Shown here: positions 8,675 through 16,949 of the stretch, one piece after another
Position numbering within the stretch: position 1 is the first letter of the stretch
How the letters are laid out: every line of letters begins with the position of its first letter
Source of the DNA: a bacterium
GTDB taxonomy: Bacteria > Verrucomicrobiota > Verrucomicrobiia > Limisphaerales > UBA11358
DNA: 56,504 bases
NCBI GenBank assembly: GCA_021780375.1
Contig: JAJXYT010000118.1
Coordinates: 1 to 56,504, forward strand
Direction of reading: 5' to 3'
Made by a program: the position numbers and the translations under genes
The notes under the pieces: generated by a model
Database searches by the model: none
What the model was told of the DNA's origin: nothing
Seen by the model: only the letters and a program-made list of their open reading frames with translations

Positions 8675-9933
8675 AATTTCTTAACCCGACAACCTTTTTT
8701 GCCGAGTCCTGGGAAAGCTTCACCATGGCCTTGAACGCGTTGGCGGCGCACAAGCTGCGCTCGGCGCTCACCCTGCTGGGCGTGTTGATCGGCGTCTTTT
8801 CCATCATCGTCGTCATGACCGCCATGCGCGTGCTGGAGCGGGACGTCGAATCTAACCTGAGTCAGTTGGGTGGCCAGACCTTCGCCATCCAGAAATGGCC
8901 GGCCGTCCAGTTCGGCGACCGGTCCGACTGGGAAAAATACTGGCGCCGCAAGGACATCACCATCGAACAGGGCCAAACGGTTGAGGAAAAGGCCACGCTC
9001 GCCGCTGCCGTCGGCATCGAAGGCCAGTTTTGGAGCGGCGCCATCCAGACCCGCTACACCAAGACCGCGCCCACCGTGCAGATGTTCGGTGAAACGCCCG
9101 GCAGTTTCCTCGCACACAACTGGATTCCTGAGGAGGGCCGCGTTCTGGTGGAGAGCGACATTGACGATGCCCGTGACGTCTGCGTGCTGGGCAGCGCCCT
9201 GGCTAAAACCGTTTTCCCCTTCGGTTCAGCCGTTGGCGAAGAAATCAAAATCAACGGCATTCCCTACGCCGTCGTCGGCGTCCTGGCGTCCAAAGGCGCT
9301 TCGCTGGGCGGCAATCAGGATAACTTTGCCATCGTGCCCCTCACCACGGCGCTCGACCGCTACGGCCTGCGCTGGACCGGCTTGAGCATCCTGGTCCAGG
9401 CGCGCAGCGCGGCCAGTTACGCCGATTGCGAAGAACAGGTCCGCAGCATCCTGCGGGCGGCCCGCAGGGTGCGGCCCGGCCAACCGGACGATTTCGAGCT
9501 GTTCTCCAACGACTCGTTAATCGCGCAATTCGACACGTTCACCCGCGCGGTGCGCGTGGGCGTGACGGTGGTCAGCTCCATTGCGCTCATCGCCGCCGGC
9601 GTCGGCATCATGAACATCATGCTCGTTTCAGTGACGGAACGGACGCGCGAAATCGGCGTCCGCCGGGCGGTCGGCGCCAAGCGCCGGAACATCATGGGAC
9701 AATTCATTATGGAAGCGGTGGTGCTCTGTGAAATCGGCGGTGTAATCGGCGTGGTCTTTGGCATTCTCGGCGGCAACGTCCTCGCCTGGTTCATGAAAGT
9801 GCCGCCGGCCATCCCGGTTGACTGGATTGGGCTGGGCCTGCTGATTTGCTCCATCGTCGGCGTCGTTTTCGGAACCTATCCGGCTTACAAGGCGGCGAAC
9901 CTCGACCCCATCGAATCGCTAAGATACGAGTAA
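8671..9933 (+). CDS. ABC transporter permease, MacB/FtsX type (second of two)
   Basis: 420 residues. I place the start at '[14 protein letters not shown]' because it overlaps the previous stop as ATGA; a longer frame begins inside the first permease. It has the same layout as its neighbour: an N-terminal helix at about 35-55, a periplasmic domain, then 'GVGIMNIMLVSVTERTREIG' (about 310-330) and 'RRAVGAKRRNIM'. Having two separate permeases beside one ATPase suggests a heterodimeric transporter rather than the usual MacB homodimer. The two permeases are clearly related but well diverged, consistent with an old duplication. Confidence 0.9.
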   Translation: MKFLNPTTFFAESWESFTMALNALAAHKLRSALTLLGVLIGVFSIIVVMTAMRVLERDVESNLSQLGGQTFAIQKWPAVQFGDRSDWEKYWRRKDITIEQGQTVEEKATLAAAVGIEGQFWSGAIQTRYTKTAPTVQMFGETPGSFLAHNWIPEEGRVLVESDIDDARDVCVLGSALAKTVFPFGSAVGEEIKINGIPYAVVGVLASKGASLGGNQDNFAIVPLTTALDRYGLRWTGLSILVQARSAASYADCEEQVRSILRAARRVRPGQPDDFELFSNDSLIAQFDTFTRAVRVGVTVVSSIALIAAGVGIMNIMLVSVTERTREIGVRRAVGAKRRNIMGQFIMEAVVLCEIGGVIGVVFGILGGNVLAWFMKVPPAIPVDWIGLGLLICSIVGVVFGTYPAYKAANLDPIESLRYE

Positions 9934-9934
9934 A

Positions 9935-9969
9935 AATCCCGCGAGATGCCGGGGATTGGCAGCTTTTTT
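9935..9969 (+). terminator. Possible intrinsic terminator after the efflux operon
   Basis: AATCCC (9935-9940) pairs with GGGATT (9952-9957), followed after a few bases by a run of six T (9964-9969). The stem is short, so strength is uncertain, but the position directly after the last permease gene fits. Confidence 0.4.
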
Positions 9970-10042
9970 GCTTTGAACGGCTTTTGTCGGCGCCCGGTCT
10001 AATGCACAACAACAAGGATCTTTTTCAGGAGAAGTCATAAAG

Positions 10043-11758
10043 ATGCGATGGCTGTTTTTCTTATTTTGCGCCGCCCTTGGGCTGGCGCTGCTGGCCTGCG
10101 GTCTGCTGGTGCCCATGCACTTGCGGGCCGTGGATGCCGGCGTTCTGGAAAGGGCCGGCCGGAGCGGTCCCGCCCTGCTGGACGAGGGGAAGACGCTGGC
10201 GGGTGAACAGAAGTTGGGCACGGCCCAAATGCTCATGCAGGCGGCGCGGCTGGAGACATTTCCGGGCTGGGACCGGCTCGAGCAGCTGATTGCCAGCCAG
10301 GCGCGGCAAAATCCGGCGGCCTTGACGTGGGGCGCTGACACCCGCGCGAAAAATCTTTTTCCCGGCAACACCCCGGTGCCGAAAGCCGGCACGGAACCTT
10401 TTACCGACTTCATCGTCCAGCAGAAGAATCGTGACGCGGCGCTCGCCGCTTTAAACCGTTCGCCCACGCTGGCGGTGCGGGAGTTGATGCGCAGCCGTTC
10501 CCTGACCAAAACCGTTCTGCTGCCGCCGTCCTCGTCGGCTTCGGGACAGGCCTTCGACGCAGCGGTGTCGGTTTGCGGTCTGTTGTCAGATGACGGGCAT
10601 TTGACCACCGGTTTAAACCGCCGTATTGCCACACTGGCGGAGCGGGCGAATCAGGGCGGCGATACCAGGCCGCTGGAGGAAGTGCTGATGGATTTCCTGT
10701 CGCTGGGCGAACGGTTCAATTGGGACCAGCTCGTGGCGTTCGTGGCGCAAATCCCGGACCCGGAGACGCTCCACCAACTGGCCGGCGAAGCCCGCGCCGC
10801 CGGGACGAATCTGCCCGTGCTCTTTGCCGCCGTCGAATTATCGGGCAAGCCCGCGGCGGTGGCCGGGTATTTGGCCAAGTTCAGCCAGACCGGTTTGAAA
10901 GACCTCGGCGCCAGCCTGGCGTATGGCGGGGCCGGGGTGGATGAGCTGGCGCAGCGCGGCCAGCGCTTTTACCGCCCGGATTGGGAACGGCGCGTCACCG
11001 CGTTTGCGTCGGTGGGCAATTTCTTTTACCGCGCGGCCGATTTAGGTTTGCGGCAGCCGCAACTGGCCCTCGCGGGCAAGTGGCTCGCCTATCTGCTCGC
11101 CGGATTTTTCCTGGCGGCGGCCATGCATTTTGCGCGTCCCGCCGTTTCCGCGCTGGAACGTCCGTTGCAAGTGCGCGGCTTCCATCTGGTCCGGGAGTTT
11201 TTATTTTCGCTGGGATTCCTGTTGGTGGTCCTGCTCCTGAGCGAGCCGTTTCTCGCCCAGGAGAGCCAGAAAGGGGGATTCTCCTTTCGACTATTGCCGC
11301 TCACGACGGGCGGCGTGGTCCCCGCGGGGATTGCCAGCATCCAACAAACCATCATGAACCCGATCATCCTGTTAACCCTGCTGCTGTTTTTCGTGCTACA
11401 GTCGCTGCTTTACATTTCGTGTCTGGTCAAGCTGGCCGAAATCCGCCGGCAACGAGTGCCGCCGCGTATGAAGCTCAGACTGCTGGAAAATGAAGACCAC
11501 CTGTTCGACGCCGGCCTTTACCTCGGCTTCGTCGGCACCATCATCTCGCTGATTATCGCCTCGCTGGGACTGGTGAAATTCAGCCTCATGGCGGCGTATT
11601 CCTCCACGTCGTTCGGCATCATCTTCGTCGTCATCTTCAAGATCTTCCACCTGCGCCCGGCGCGCCGGAAATTATTGCTGGAAGCTGAAGCGGGAACTCC
11701 TCCTGGAGCCGACGCGGGCTGCGTTCCGTCGGCAACCGCGACAACCCCTGCCTACTAG
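10043..11758 (+). CDS. Unnamed membrane protein with a MotA/ExbB-like C-terminal helix pair
   Basis: 571 residues. A good Shine-Dalgarno sequence (CAGGAGAAG) precedes the ATG by eight bases. Predicted layout: membrane helix 4-27; a large mostly helical, probably repeat-like domain 30-340; then five helices near 343-363, 384-404, 437-460, 490-511 and 515-534. The last two, 'YLGFVGTIISLIIASLGLV' and 'SLMAAYSSTSFGIIFVVIFK', resemble the helices of MotA/TolQ/ExbB ('GLLGTVxGxI...' and 'AL.TTa.Gl.vaI'), including the small and hydroxyl residues that line the ion path. It is separated by only two bases from the next gene, which looks like the MotB/ExbD partner. The homology is my reading of the motif, not a database result. 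Confidence 0.6.
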   Translation: MRWLFFLFCAALGLALLACGLLVPMHLRAVDAGVLERAGRSGPALLDEGKTLAGEQKLGTAQMLMQAARLETFPGWDRLEQLIASQARQNPAALTWGADTRAKNLFPGNTPVPKAGTEPFTDFIVQQKNRDAALAALNRSPTLAVRELMRSRSLTKTVLLPPSSSASGQAFDAAVSVCGLLSDDGHLTTGLNRRIATLAERANQGGDTRPLEEVLMDFLSLGERFNWDQLVAFVAQIPDPETLHQLAGEARAAGTNLPVLFAAVELSGKPAAVAGYLAKFSQTGLKDLGASLAYGGAGVDELAQRGQRFYRPDWERRVTAFASVGNFFYRAADLGLRQPQLALAGKWLAYLLAGFFLAAAMHFARPAVSALERPLQVRGFHLVREFLFSLGFLLVVLLLSEPFLAQESQKGGFSFRLLPLTTGGVVPAGIASIQQTIMNPIILLTLLLFFVLQSLLYISCLVKLAEIRRQRVPPRMKLRLLENEDHLFDAGLYLGFVGTIISLIIASLGLVKFSLMAAYSSTSFGIIFVVIFKIFHLRPARRKLLLEAEAGTPPGADAGCVPSATATTPAY

Positions 11759-11760
11759 TC

Positions 11761-13107
11761 ATGAACCGCAGCATTCTTATCGTCATCTGCGATTTTTTGC
11801 TGTTGAGTCTGTTGACGTTTTCGACGGACATCAATCACATGGCCGACGAGAACACCCGGCCGCCCACGAAGGTCGTGGTCAGCCTCAACCCGGTTCCGAA
11901 CCCCGGCAACGACCTCACCGCCGTGATGAAACAGGCGCTGGCCGAGGAACAGAAAAATCGCGAGCAATTGCAGCAGCAACTGGCGGAGGCCCGCAACGCG
12001 ACAGGCCGGCGTGAGCAGCAAAACCAGCAGTTGCAGCAGCGGGTTGCCGCCGAGCAGGCCAACATCGAAAATCTGAACCGGCAATTGCAGAACAATGCCG
12101 AACAGGCGCAGCAGAAACTGGCGGCGACCGAGTCCGAGGCGCAACGACAATCAGCCCAGGTTGCCGCGCTGCGGCGCCAGTTGGAAAAGCTCACGCAGAC
12201 CAGCCAGCTGGCCCAGGCCGAGAAACAGCAACTATCCAACCAGCTCCAGTTGGCCGAAGTGCAAGCGCATGCCGCTGCCGAACGGGCCACCCTCATGCAG
12301 CAGGAAGTCCAGGTGCAACAGGCCGAAAACGCCCGGCTGACCGAAGGCGTCAAGTCGCTGGCGACCAATTCCGGCCAGTTGGCACAGGAAATCCGCGCGA
12401 ACCGTCCGCTGGCGCCGAACACCATTTTCAGCGACTTCGTGTCCAATCGCGTTGAGGCCGGCATTTCCGCCTGGCGCACCAGCATGTTCAGCATGGACAC
12501 CAGCAAGGACAAACAAACCGCCACGGTGCTTGTCACCGACGGGACGAATTATTTTGCGCTCTGTCATGTGCAGGACACGCCGGTGACACTGTGGGATCCG
12601 GGCACCGACTGGGACAAACTGGCGGGTACGCTGAGTTGGGGCGGGCGACAGGTGCCGCTGAAGTCAATGTCCTTTGACGCCCAGGATCCGCGCGTGGTGA
12701 TGATGCCGGTGACGCGGGCGGACGCGCAAACCCTGGGTTGCAAGGTTTATCGCCTTTCCACCGACCCGTACAAATTCCAGGACGCCGTGCTGGTCGGCGC
12801 CAACGAGGAATACTACGGACAGTGCAATTTTCAGATTGAGATGAACACGCCGCAGTACGTGAAACTGGACCGCAGCTTGTTGAAGGGATTGTTCGGCAAA
12901 TTCAATCCGTCGCGCGGCGACCTGGTGTTCAGCCGCACGGGTGAATTGCTGGGCATCATGGTCAACAACACTTACTGCCTGACAATCCGCGCCTTTGCGC
13001 CCGCCGCGACGTTCGCCTTCGGCAAGGATTTGCACAACCAGCACACCGGCGGAACACTGTCCGAACTTTACGGTTACGTCTTCCAACTGCCGCTGCGGTT
13101 GCAGTGA
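11761..13107 (+). CDS. Unnamed MotB/ExbD-like protein: TM-Asp helix, coiled coil, probable trypsin-like domain
   Basis: 448 residues. Residues 5-21 form one membrane helix, 'ILIVICDFLLLSLLTFS', with Asp11 placed as in ExbD and MotB; compare 'LIDVLIVLLIFLLV' in the ExbD encoded at 18035-18454. Residues 55-210 are a long Gln/Ala/Glu-rich coiled coil. Residues 215-448 look like a trypsin-type beta-barrel: 'NYFALCHVQDTP' around His269, 'DAQDPRVVMMPV' around Asp309, and 'PSRGDLVFSRTGELLGIM', where Ser384 sits where HtrA proteases have 'NSGGPLLNxxGEVIGI'. Those three residues could be a catalytic triad or a degenerate one. Both the fold and the pairing with the upstream gene are inferences. No OmpA-type peptidoglycan-binding domain is present. 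Confidence 0.6.
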   Translation: MNRSILIVICDFLLLSLLTFSTDINHMADENTRPPTKVVVSLNPVPNPGNDLTAVMKQALAEEQKNREQLQQQLAEARNATGRREQQNQQLQQRVAAEQANIENLNRQLQNNAEQAQQKLAATESEAQRQSAQVAALRRQLEKLTQTSQLAQAEKQQLSNQLQLAEVQAHAAAERATLMQQEVQVQQAENARLTEGVKSLATNSGQLAQEIRANRPLAPNTIFSDFVSNRVEAGISAWRTSMFSMDTSKDKQTATVLVTDGTNYFALCHVQDTPVTLWDPGTDWDKLAGTLSWGGRQVPLKSMSFDAQDPRVVMMPVTRADAQTLGCKVYRLSTDPYKFQDAVLVGANEEYYGQCNFQIEMNTPQYVKLDRSLLKGLFGKFNPSRGDLVFSRTGELLGIMVNNTYCLTIRAFAPAATFAFGKDLHNQHTGGTLSELYGYVFQLPLRLQ

Positions 13108-13333
13108 ACGGAACTATCCCACGCGACATGGCGTGCAGAAACCACATCTCGAATCGGCAGAGAAAGTTGTGATGAAGATTGAAGGCGGGAATTTGCAGCC
13201 TGTCTAAATATCAGGCGGCTGACTTTGTAGCCCATCCTTACTCAGGTTTTAATCGTATTTCTGTTTTAACTTTTTGTCCAGAACGCGCTGGAGCCCCTAT
13301 TGCTTATCGTACACCGGCAAAGGCTGCAACATT

Positions 13334-13372
13334 TCAGTCTTCTGCGAATAGATGCTCCAGATCGTTGGCAGC
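13334..13372 (-). pseudogene. Remnant 3' end of a second SNF2 helicase gene
   Basis: On the minus strand these bases read AANDLEHLFAED followed by TGA. The intact helicase gene ends TANDLEYLFAED and TGA at 13503. Of the compared codons, about seven differ silently and one or two change the residue, so the two ends diverged under selection as coding sequence. The remnant lies 131 bases downstream of the intact gene end, beyond repeat element G. The rest of 13108-13333 shows no gene. Confidence 0.7.
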
Positions 13373-13388
13373 CGCGCCGATTCATCAA

Positions 13389-13484
13389 GCGGCGGAAGAC
13401 CGCCGCACTCCAAGACGCTGGCGCGTTTGGGAATGCTTCAGTTCCACGCGAAGCGTCCTGGACTGCGCCAGCCCTCTGGCGCTT
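13389..13484. repeat. Composite palindromic element G
   Basis: It contains two hairpins, GCGGCG-GAAGAC-CGCCGC at 13389-13406 and GCGCCAG-CCCT-CTGGCGC near 13465-13481, separated by a CAAGACGCTGG/GCGTCCTGG pair. It lies between the helicase gene and the remnant copy of its 3' end. Confidence 0.5.
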
Positions 13485-13502
13485 TCATGTTTCGAAAACG
13501 CG

Positions 13503-16500
13503 TCAATCCTCCGCAAACAGATATTCCAGATCGTTGGCGGTGAGGCTGCGGGCGAAGCCTTCCTCGCCCAGCACATCGGCAATGGTCTGCGCCTTGTTCT
13601 GTTGCAGTTCCCAGATTTTTTCCTCGACGGTGCCGGGCGCAATCAGCCGGTAGGCGTTCACCGTCTGCGTCTGGCCGATGCGATGCGAGCGGTCAATGGC
13701 CTGCGCCTCGACGGCCGGGTTCCACCACGGGTCATAGAGCACCACGTAGCTGGCGTTGGTCAGGTTCAAACCCGTGCCCGCCGCGCGCAGGCTCAGCAGG
13801 AATACGCCTGCGGACGTGTCGCTCTGGAACGCATTGACGACTTGTTGCCGGTCCTTCGTCTGGCCGGTGAGGATGTGCGTTTTGATTTGACGCGCCTGGC
13901 ATTCCTTTTCCAGCAGGTGCAGCATTTGCACAAACTGGCTGAACACCAGCACCTTCTCGCCTTCCGAAACCAGCGGGTCGAGCAATTCAAACAGCGTCTC
14001 GGTTTTGCCGGACGCGGTGTCGCTGCCCACCAGCGCCGGATGACAGCAAACCTGGCGCAAGCGGGTGAGCGCGGCCAGCACGTGCATCTTGCTCTTGTTG
14101 AGGCCTTGTTCCTGGACGGCCTGCATGATCTGGTCGCGGCTGCGGCGCAATTCGGCGAGGTAAAGTTTCCGTTGCTCGTCACCGAGCGGACAATCGCGCC
14201 GTTCCTCGATGCGGTCGGGCAGGTCTTTGGCGACGTGCTTTTTCAAGCGGCGCAGCAACAAGGGCCGCAACTTGGCGGAAAGACGCCGGCGCGCAATGCG
14301 CTGGGCCGACTCGGTTTTCTCGCCGCGCGCCTCCGCCGTGGGCACGGTTTCCTCGCCCGCGCGCAGACGGGGTTCGTAGGTCTCGATAAATTGTTCCTGG
14401 TTGCCGAGGTAACCGGGCTGGATGAAATCCACGATGCTCCACAAATCCAGCAGCCGGTTTTCCAGCGGCGTGCCCGTGAGCGCCAGACGGTACTCGGACT
14501 TGAGCTGCTTGACCGATTGGGTGACCTGCGCGCCGGGGTTCTTGATGAACTGCGCCTCGTCCAGAATCGCCGCGCGAAACGCAAATTTTTGCAGCTCCTC
14601 CAGATCGCGGCGGAGCAGGGCGTAATTGGTTACGATCAGATCGTGCTGGGGAATTTGTTTGCGCAGGTTGTGCCGCGCGGCGCCACTTTCAAGCACCAGC
14701 ACCTTGAGGTTGGGCGTGAACCGGTTTGCCTCGCGCCGCCAGTTGTGCAGCACGGACGCCGGACAGATAACGAGCGACGGCTTGGGATTTTTCGTATTGC
14801 GTTCCTTGAGCCACCCCAACCAGGCGAGCGTTTGCAGCGTTTTGCCCAGCCCCATGTCGTCGGCCAGAATCCCGCCCAGCTTGATCCTCGTCAGGTGCGC
14901 CAGGAAATCGAAACCGTCCTTTTGATACGGACGCATGTCCGCCTTCAAACCCCTGGGCAAATCCACCGACGGCACGCCCTTGAAATCGCGGATATGTCCG
15001 CGCAGCGCCTTGGCTTCGGGCGAATCCGCGAAGCGCGCGAAACTGTCCTCGTCCAGATGCGCGACGTGTTCCAGGCCGACCTTTCGGGGCACGGCGATCA
15101 GGCCGTCCACACCCATGTCGGCCATGGCTTCGTGCGCGTTTTGCACGGCGCCGGTGTCGAGTTCCACCCAGCCGGAATTGGGCAGCTTGACGAAGCGGCC
15201 CGTCGCGCTGGCAAGGCGTTCGAGGTCCGCCTTGCTGAGCTTGAGTCCTTCCGCTTCCCATTCGGCGGAGACGGCCAGCCAGTCAATGCCGCTGCCTTTG
15301 ACGACGAGCCGTGGCTTGAGCTGGCGCGGTTGCAGGAACAAACGGTGAAACGCCGGGTTGCCGAGAAACTCGGCTTCCTTCGGCCGTTCCGCCCAGGCGC
15401 CGGCGAGCGAACCCAGGAAGTTTTCATTGGCGTCGCCAATCCACAAGCCGGGTTCGGAGGTGAACCAGTCCAGTTTGCGGAGCCAGTGCGCGGCCGGATC
15501 CAGGCGCGGGTCGTCGAGGATTTCCGGTTTGTCGGCGGGCCGTTTTTTGACTTCGTTCGCCACCCATTCTTGGCCGTTCCAGAACCAGACGCTTTGGTCG
15601 CGCTGGCTTCGGGCCAGCAGCCGCAGACGCACGGTGTCGTCCAGCAGCTCGAAAACGAATTGCGGCGCGGCCTTGTGCGTGACGCAAAGCTGTTCCCAGT
15701 TCACCCCATGGTTCGACTGGGTCTTGCGCAGGTGCAGCAGCAGCCGATGGCTGAGTTTGCGCACCGGCACGGACGGTTTGCCGGCCAGATATTTCAACAC
15801 CGCCGGCGGCGGGGCATTGCGCAACAGGTAAAACGCGCCGTTGACCAGTGCCAGCGGCGACTGCCGGTTGAAGAACTTTACCTCCGCGATGGAATGGTTT
15901 TTGCCATCGGGCAAAACGACGTAGTGGGTGAATGAAAGTTCCTTGTCGCCGTTTTCGAGATGCGGCGAGAGCACGGCGACCTGGCCGTGAAATTGCAGCG
16001 GTTTGCCCTTGCACTCCAGGCGCGTCGTGTGCCCCCAGCGCGCCAGCCATTGGAGCAATTCGGCGTCCGACAAAACCAGCGTGTCGGTGTCGCGCAGGGC
16101 AGGGTTGCGCTGCGTGTCGGAAATCCACTGGATGAATTCCCAGTCGGCCGGCGGAAACAACTCCTGCTCATGGGTGGCCCGGACGACGAGATCAATCATT
16201 TCGCGGAGCGTGCGCGCTTTTTCGCCGGTACGCGGGCGCGACAACAGGAATTGCACGGACAGACGATAGCGCGACGGTTCCTCCTCATCCGGTTGCGGGC
16301 GGCAGACGACGCGCAGGACGGCGCGCGGCGTGTCGAGCAAGGGCAGGGCGGGCGGCGACAGCCAGTTTTCCAGTTCCTGGACGAGCTTTTGCTCCTGTTC
16401 CGCCTCTTCGGCCCGGGCAAAACGGTCGAGACTGGCGTGCGGCTGCAGTTCGGGCGGCACGGACCGCTGGGCCCGCAGGAACAGGAAGGCGAGTTCTTCC

Positions 16501-16808
16501 AGGCGTGTCTTGCCCTGGACAGTCAGCAGGCGCGGCCACCAGTTCGTGTCGGGGAAATCCTTGCGCGATAGCGAGAGTTTTTCGAAGTAATCCTCCAGCA
16601 GCAGCCACGAACGCTGCGAATCCGGGCAGGCGGCGAAGCCGCGCAGAATGTCCTCGCGTTCATTGACGGTCGCTTTCGAATCGGAAAGTTCCCGGCGCAA
16701 ATCGGCGAACGCGCCGTAGGTTTGCGACAGCACTTTGTGATGCGCATCGTATTTTGTCGTGCCCGCCGTCCGCGAGCCGTTCCCGTTTCTGACTGAAACT
16801 TTCGGCAT
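13503..16808 (-). CDS. SNF2-family DEAD/DEAH-box helicase/ATPase
   Basis: 1101 residues. The C-terminal half is a complete SNF2 motor: Walker A 'DDMGLGKTLQTLAWLG' near residue 648, 'VICPASVLHNWRRE' (motif Ia), 'ILDEAQFIKN' near 751 (motif II), 'ALTGTPLENRLLDLWSI' (motif III), 'VFSQFVQML' (motif IV), and 'GTGLNLTNASYVVLYDPWWNP' with 'DRSHRIGQTQ' near 1046 (motifs V and VI). The N-terminal ~600 residues are the extended region of bacterial SNF2 proteins with beta-rich segments; I see no Cys/His zinc site there. These proteins remodel nucleic acid-protein complexes, and RapA, a relative, recycles RNA polymerase. It is divergent from asd. A broken copy of its last codons lies downstream. Confidence 0.93.
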   Translation of the reverse strand: MPKVSVRNGNGSRTAGTTKYDAHHKVLSQTYGAFADLRRELSDSKATVNEREDILRGFAACPDSQRSWLLLEDYFEKLSLSRKDFPDTNWWPRLLTVQGKTRLEELAFLFLRAQRSVPPELQPHASLDRFARAEEAEQEQKLVQELENWLSPPALPLLDTPRAVLRVVCRPQPDEEEPSRYRLSVQFLLSRPRTGEKARTLREMIDLVVRATHEQELFPPADWEFIQWISDTQRNPALRDTDTLVLSDAELLQWLARWGHTTRLECKGKPLQFHGQVAVLSPHLENGDKELSFTHYVVLPDGKNHSIAEVKFFNRQSPLALVNGAFYLLRNAPPPAVLKYLAGKPSVPVRKLSHRLLLHLRKTQSNHGVNWEQLCVTHKAAPQFVFELLDDTVRLRLLARSQRDQSVWFWNGQEWVANEVKKRPADKPEILDDPRLDPAAHWLRKLDWFTSEPGLWIGDANENFLGSLAGAWAERPKEAEFLGNPAFHRLFLQPRQLKPRLVVKGSGIDWLAVSAEWEAEGLKLSKADLERLASATGRFVKLPNSGWVELDTGAVQNAHEAMADMGVDGLIAVPRKVGLEHVAHLDEDSFARFADSPEAKALRGHIRDFKGVPSVDLPRGLKADMRPYQKDGFDFLAHLTRIKLGGILADDMGLGKTLQTLAWLGWLKERNTKNPKPSLVICPASVLHNWRREANRFTPNLKVLVLESGAARHNLRKQIPQHDLIVTNYALLRRDLEELQKFAFRAAILDEAQFIKNPGAQVTQSVKQLKSEYRLALTGTPLENRLLDLWSIVDFIQPGYLGNQEQFIETYEPRLRAGEETVPTAEARGEKTESAQRIARRRLSAKLRPLLLRRLKKHVAKDLPDRIEERRDCPLGDEQRKLYLAELRRSRDQIMQAVQEQGLNKSKMHVLAALTRLRQVCCHPALVGSDTASGKTETLFELLDPLVSEGEKVLVFSQFVQMLHLLEKECQARQIKTHILTGQTKDRQQVVNAFQSDTSAGVFLLSLRAAGTGLNLTNASYVVLYDPWWNPAVEAQAIDRSHRIGQTQTVNAYRLIAPGTVEEKIWELQQNKAQTIADVLGEEGFARSLTANDLEYLFAED

Positions 16809-16873
16809 TTGAATAGACTAGGCTAGCATTCCGTCATAAGCGGCGGCGCTGGTCAATCAGAAAGCGAAGAAAT

Positions 16874-16892
16874 TTATGCACAGTTGTCCACA
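16874..16892 (+). promoter_or_regulatory. Two tandem DnaA-box-like sites upstream of asd
   Basis: TTATGCACA (16874-16882) fits the DnaA consensus TTATNCACA, and TTGTCCACA (16884-16892) differs from it by one base. They are one base apart and in the same orientation, 17 bases before the asd -35 box. Binding is not shown. Confidence 0.35.
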
Positions 16893-16908
16893 ACTTGTTG
16901 TCAGCGCG

Positions 16909-16936
16909 TTGACACGCCGCGCGCGTTTGCTATAAT
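16909..16936 (+). promoter_or_regulatory. Consensus sigma-70 promoter of asd
   Basis: TTGACA (16909-16914), a 16-base spacer and TATAAT (16931-16936): both boxes are perfect. Transcription should start near 16943, only about seven bases before the asd ATG at 16950, so the message would be nearly leaderless. A five-codon frame ATG-GCC-TTT-TTA-TGA at 16939-16953 overlaps the asd start. Confidence 0.85.
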
Positions 16937-16949
16937 TCATGGCCTTTTT

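Noticed and set aside
13179-15935. 918-residue plus-strand open frame
   Set aside because: It is the antisense shadow of the SNF2 helicase; the minus strand has all helicase motifs.
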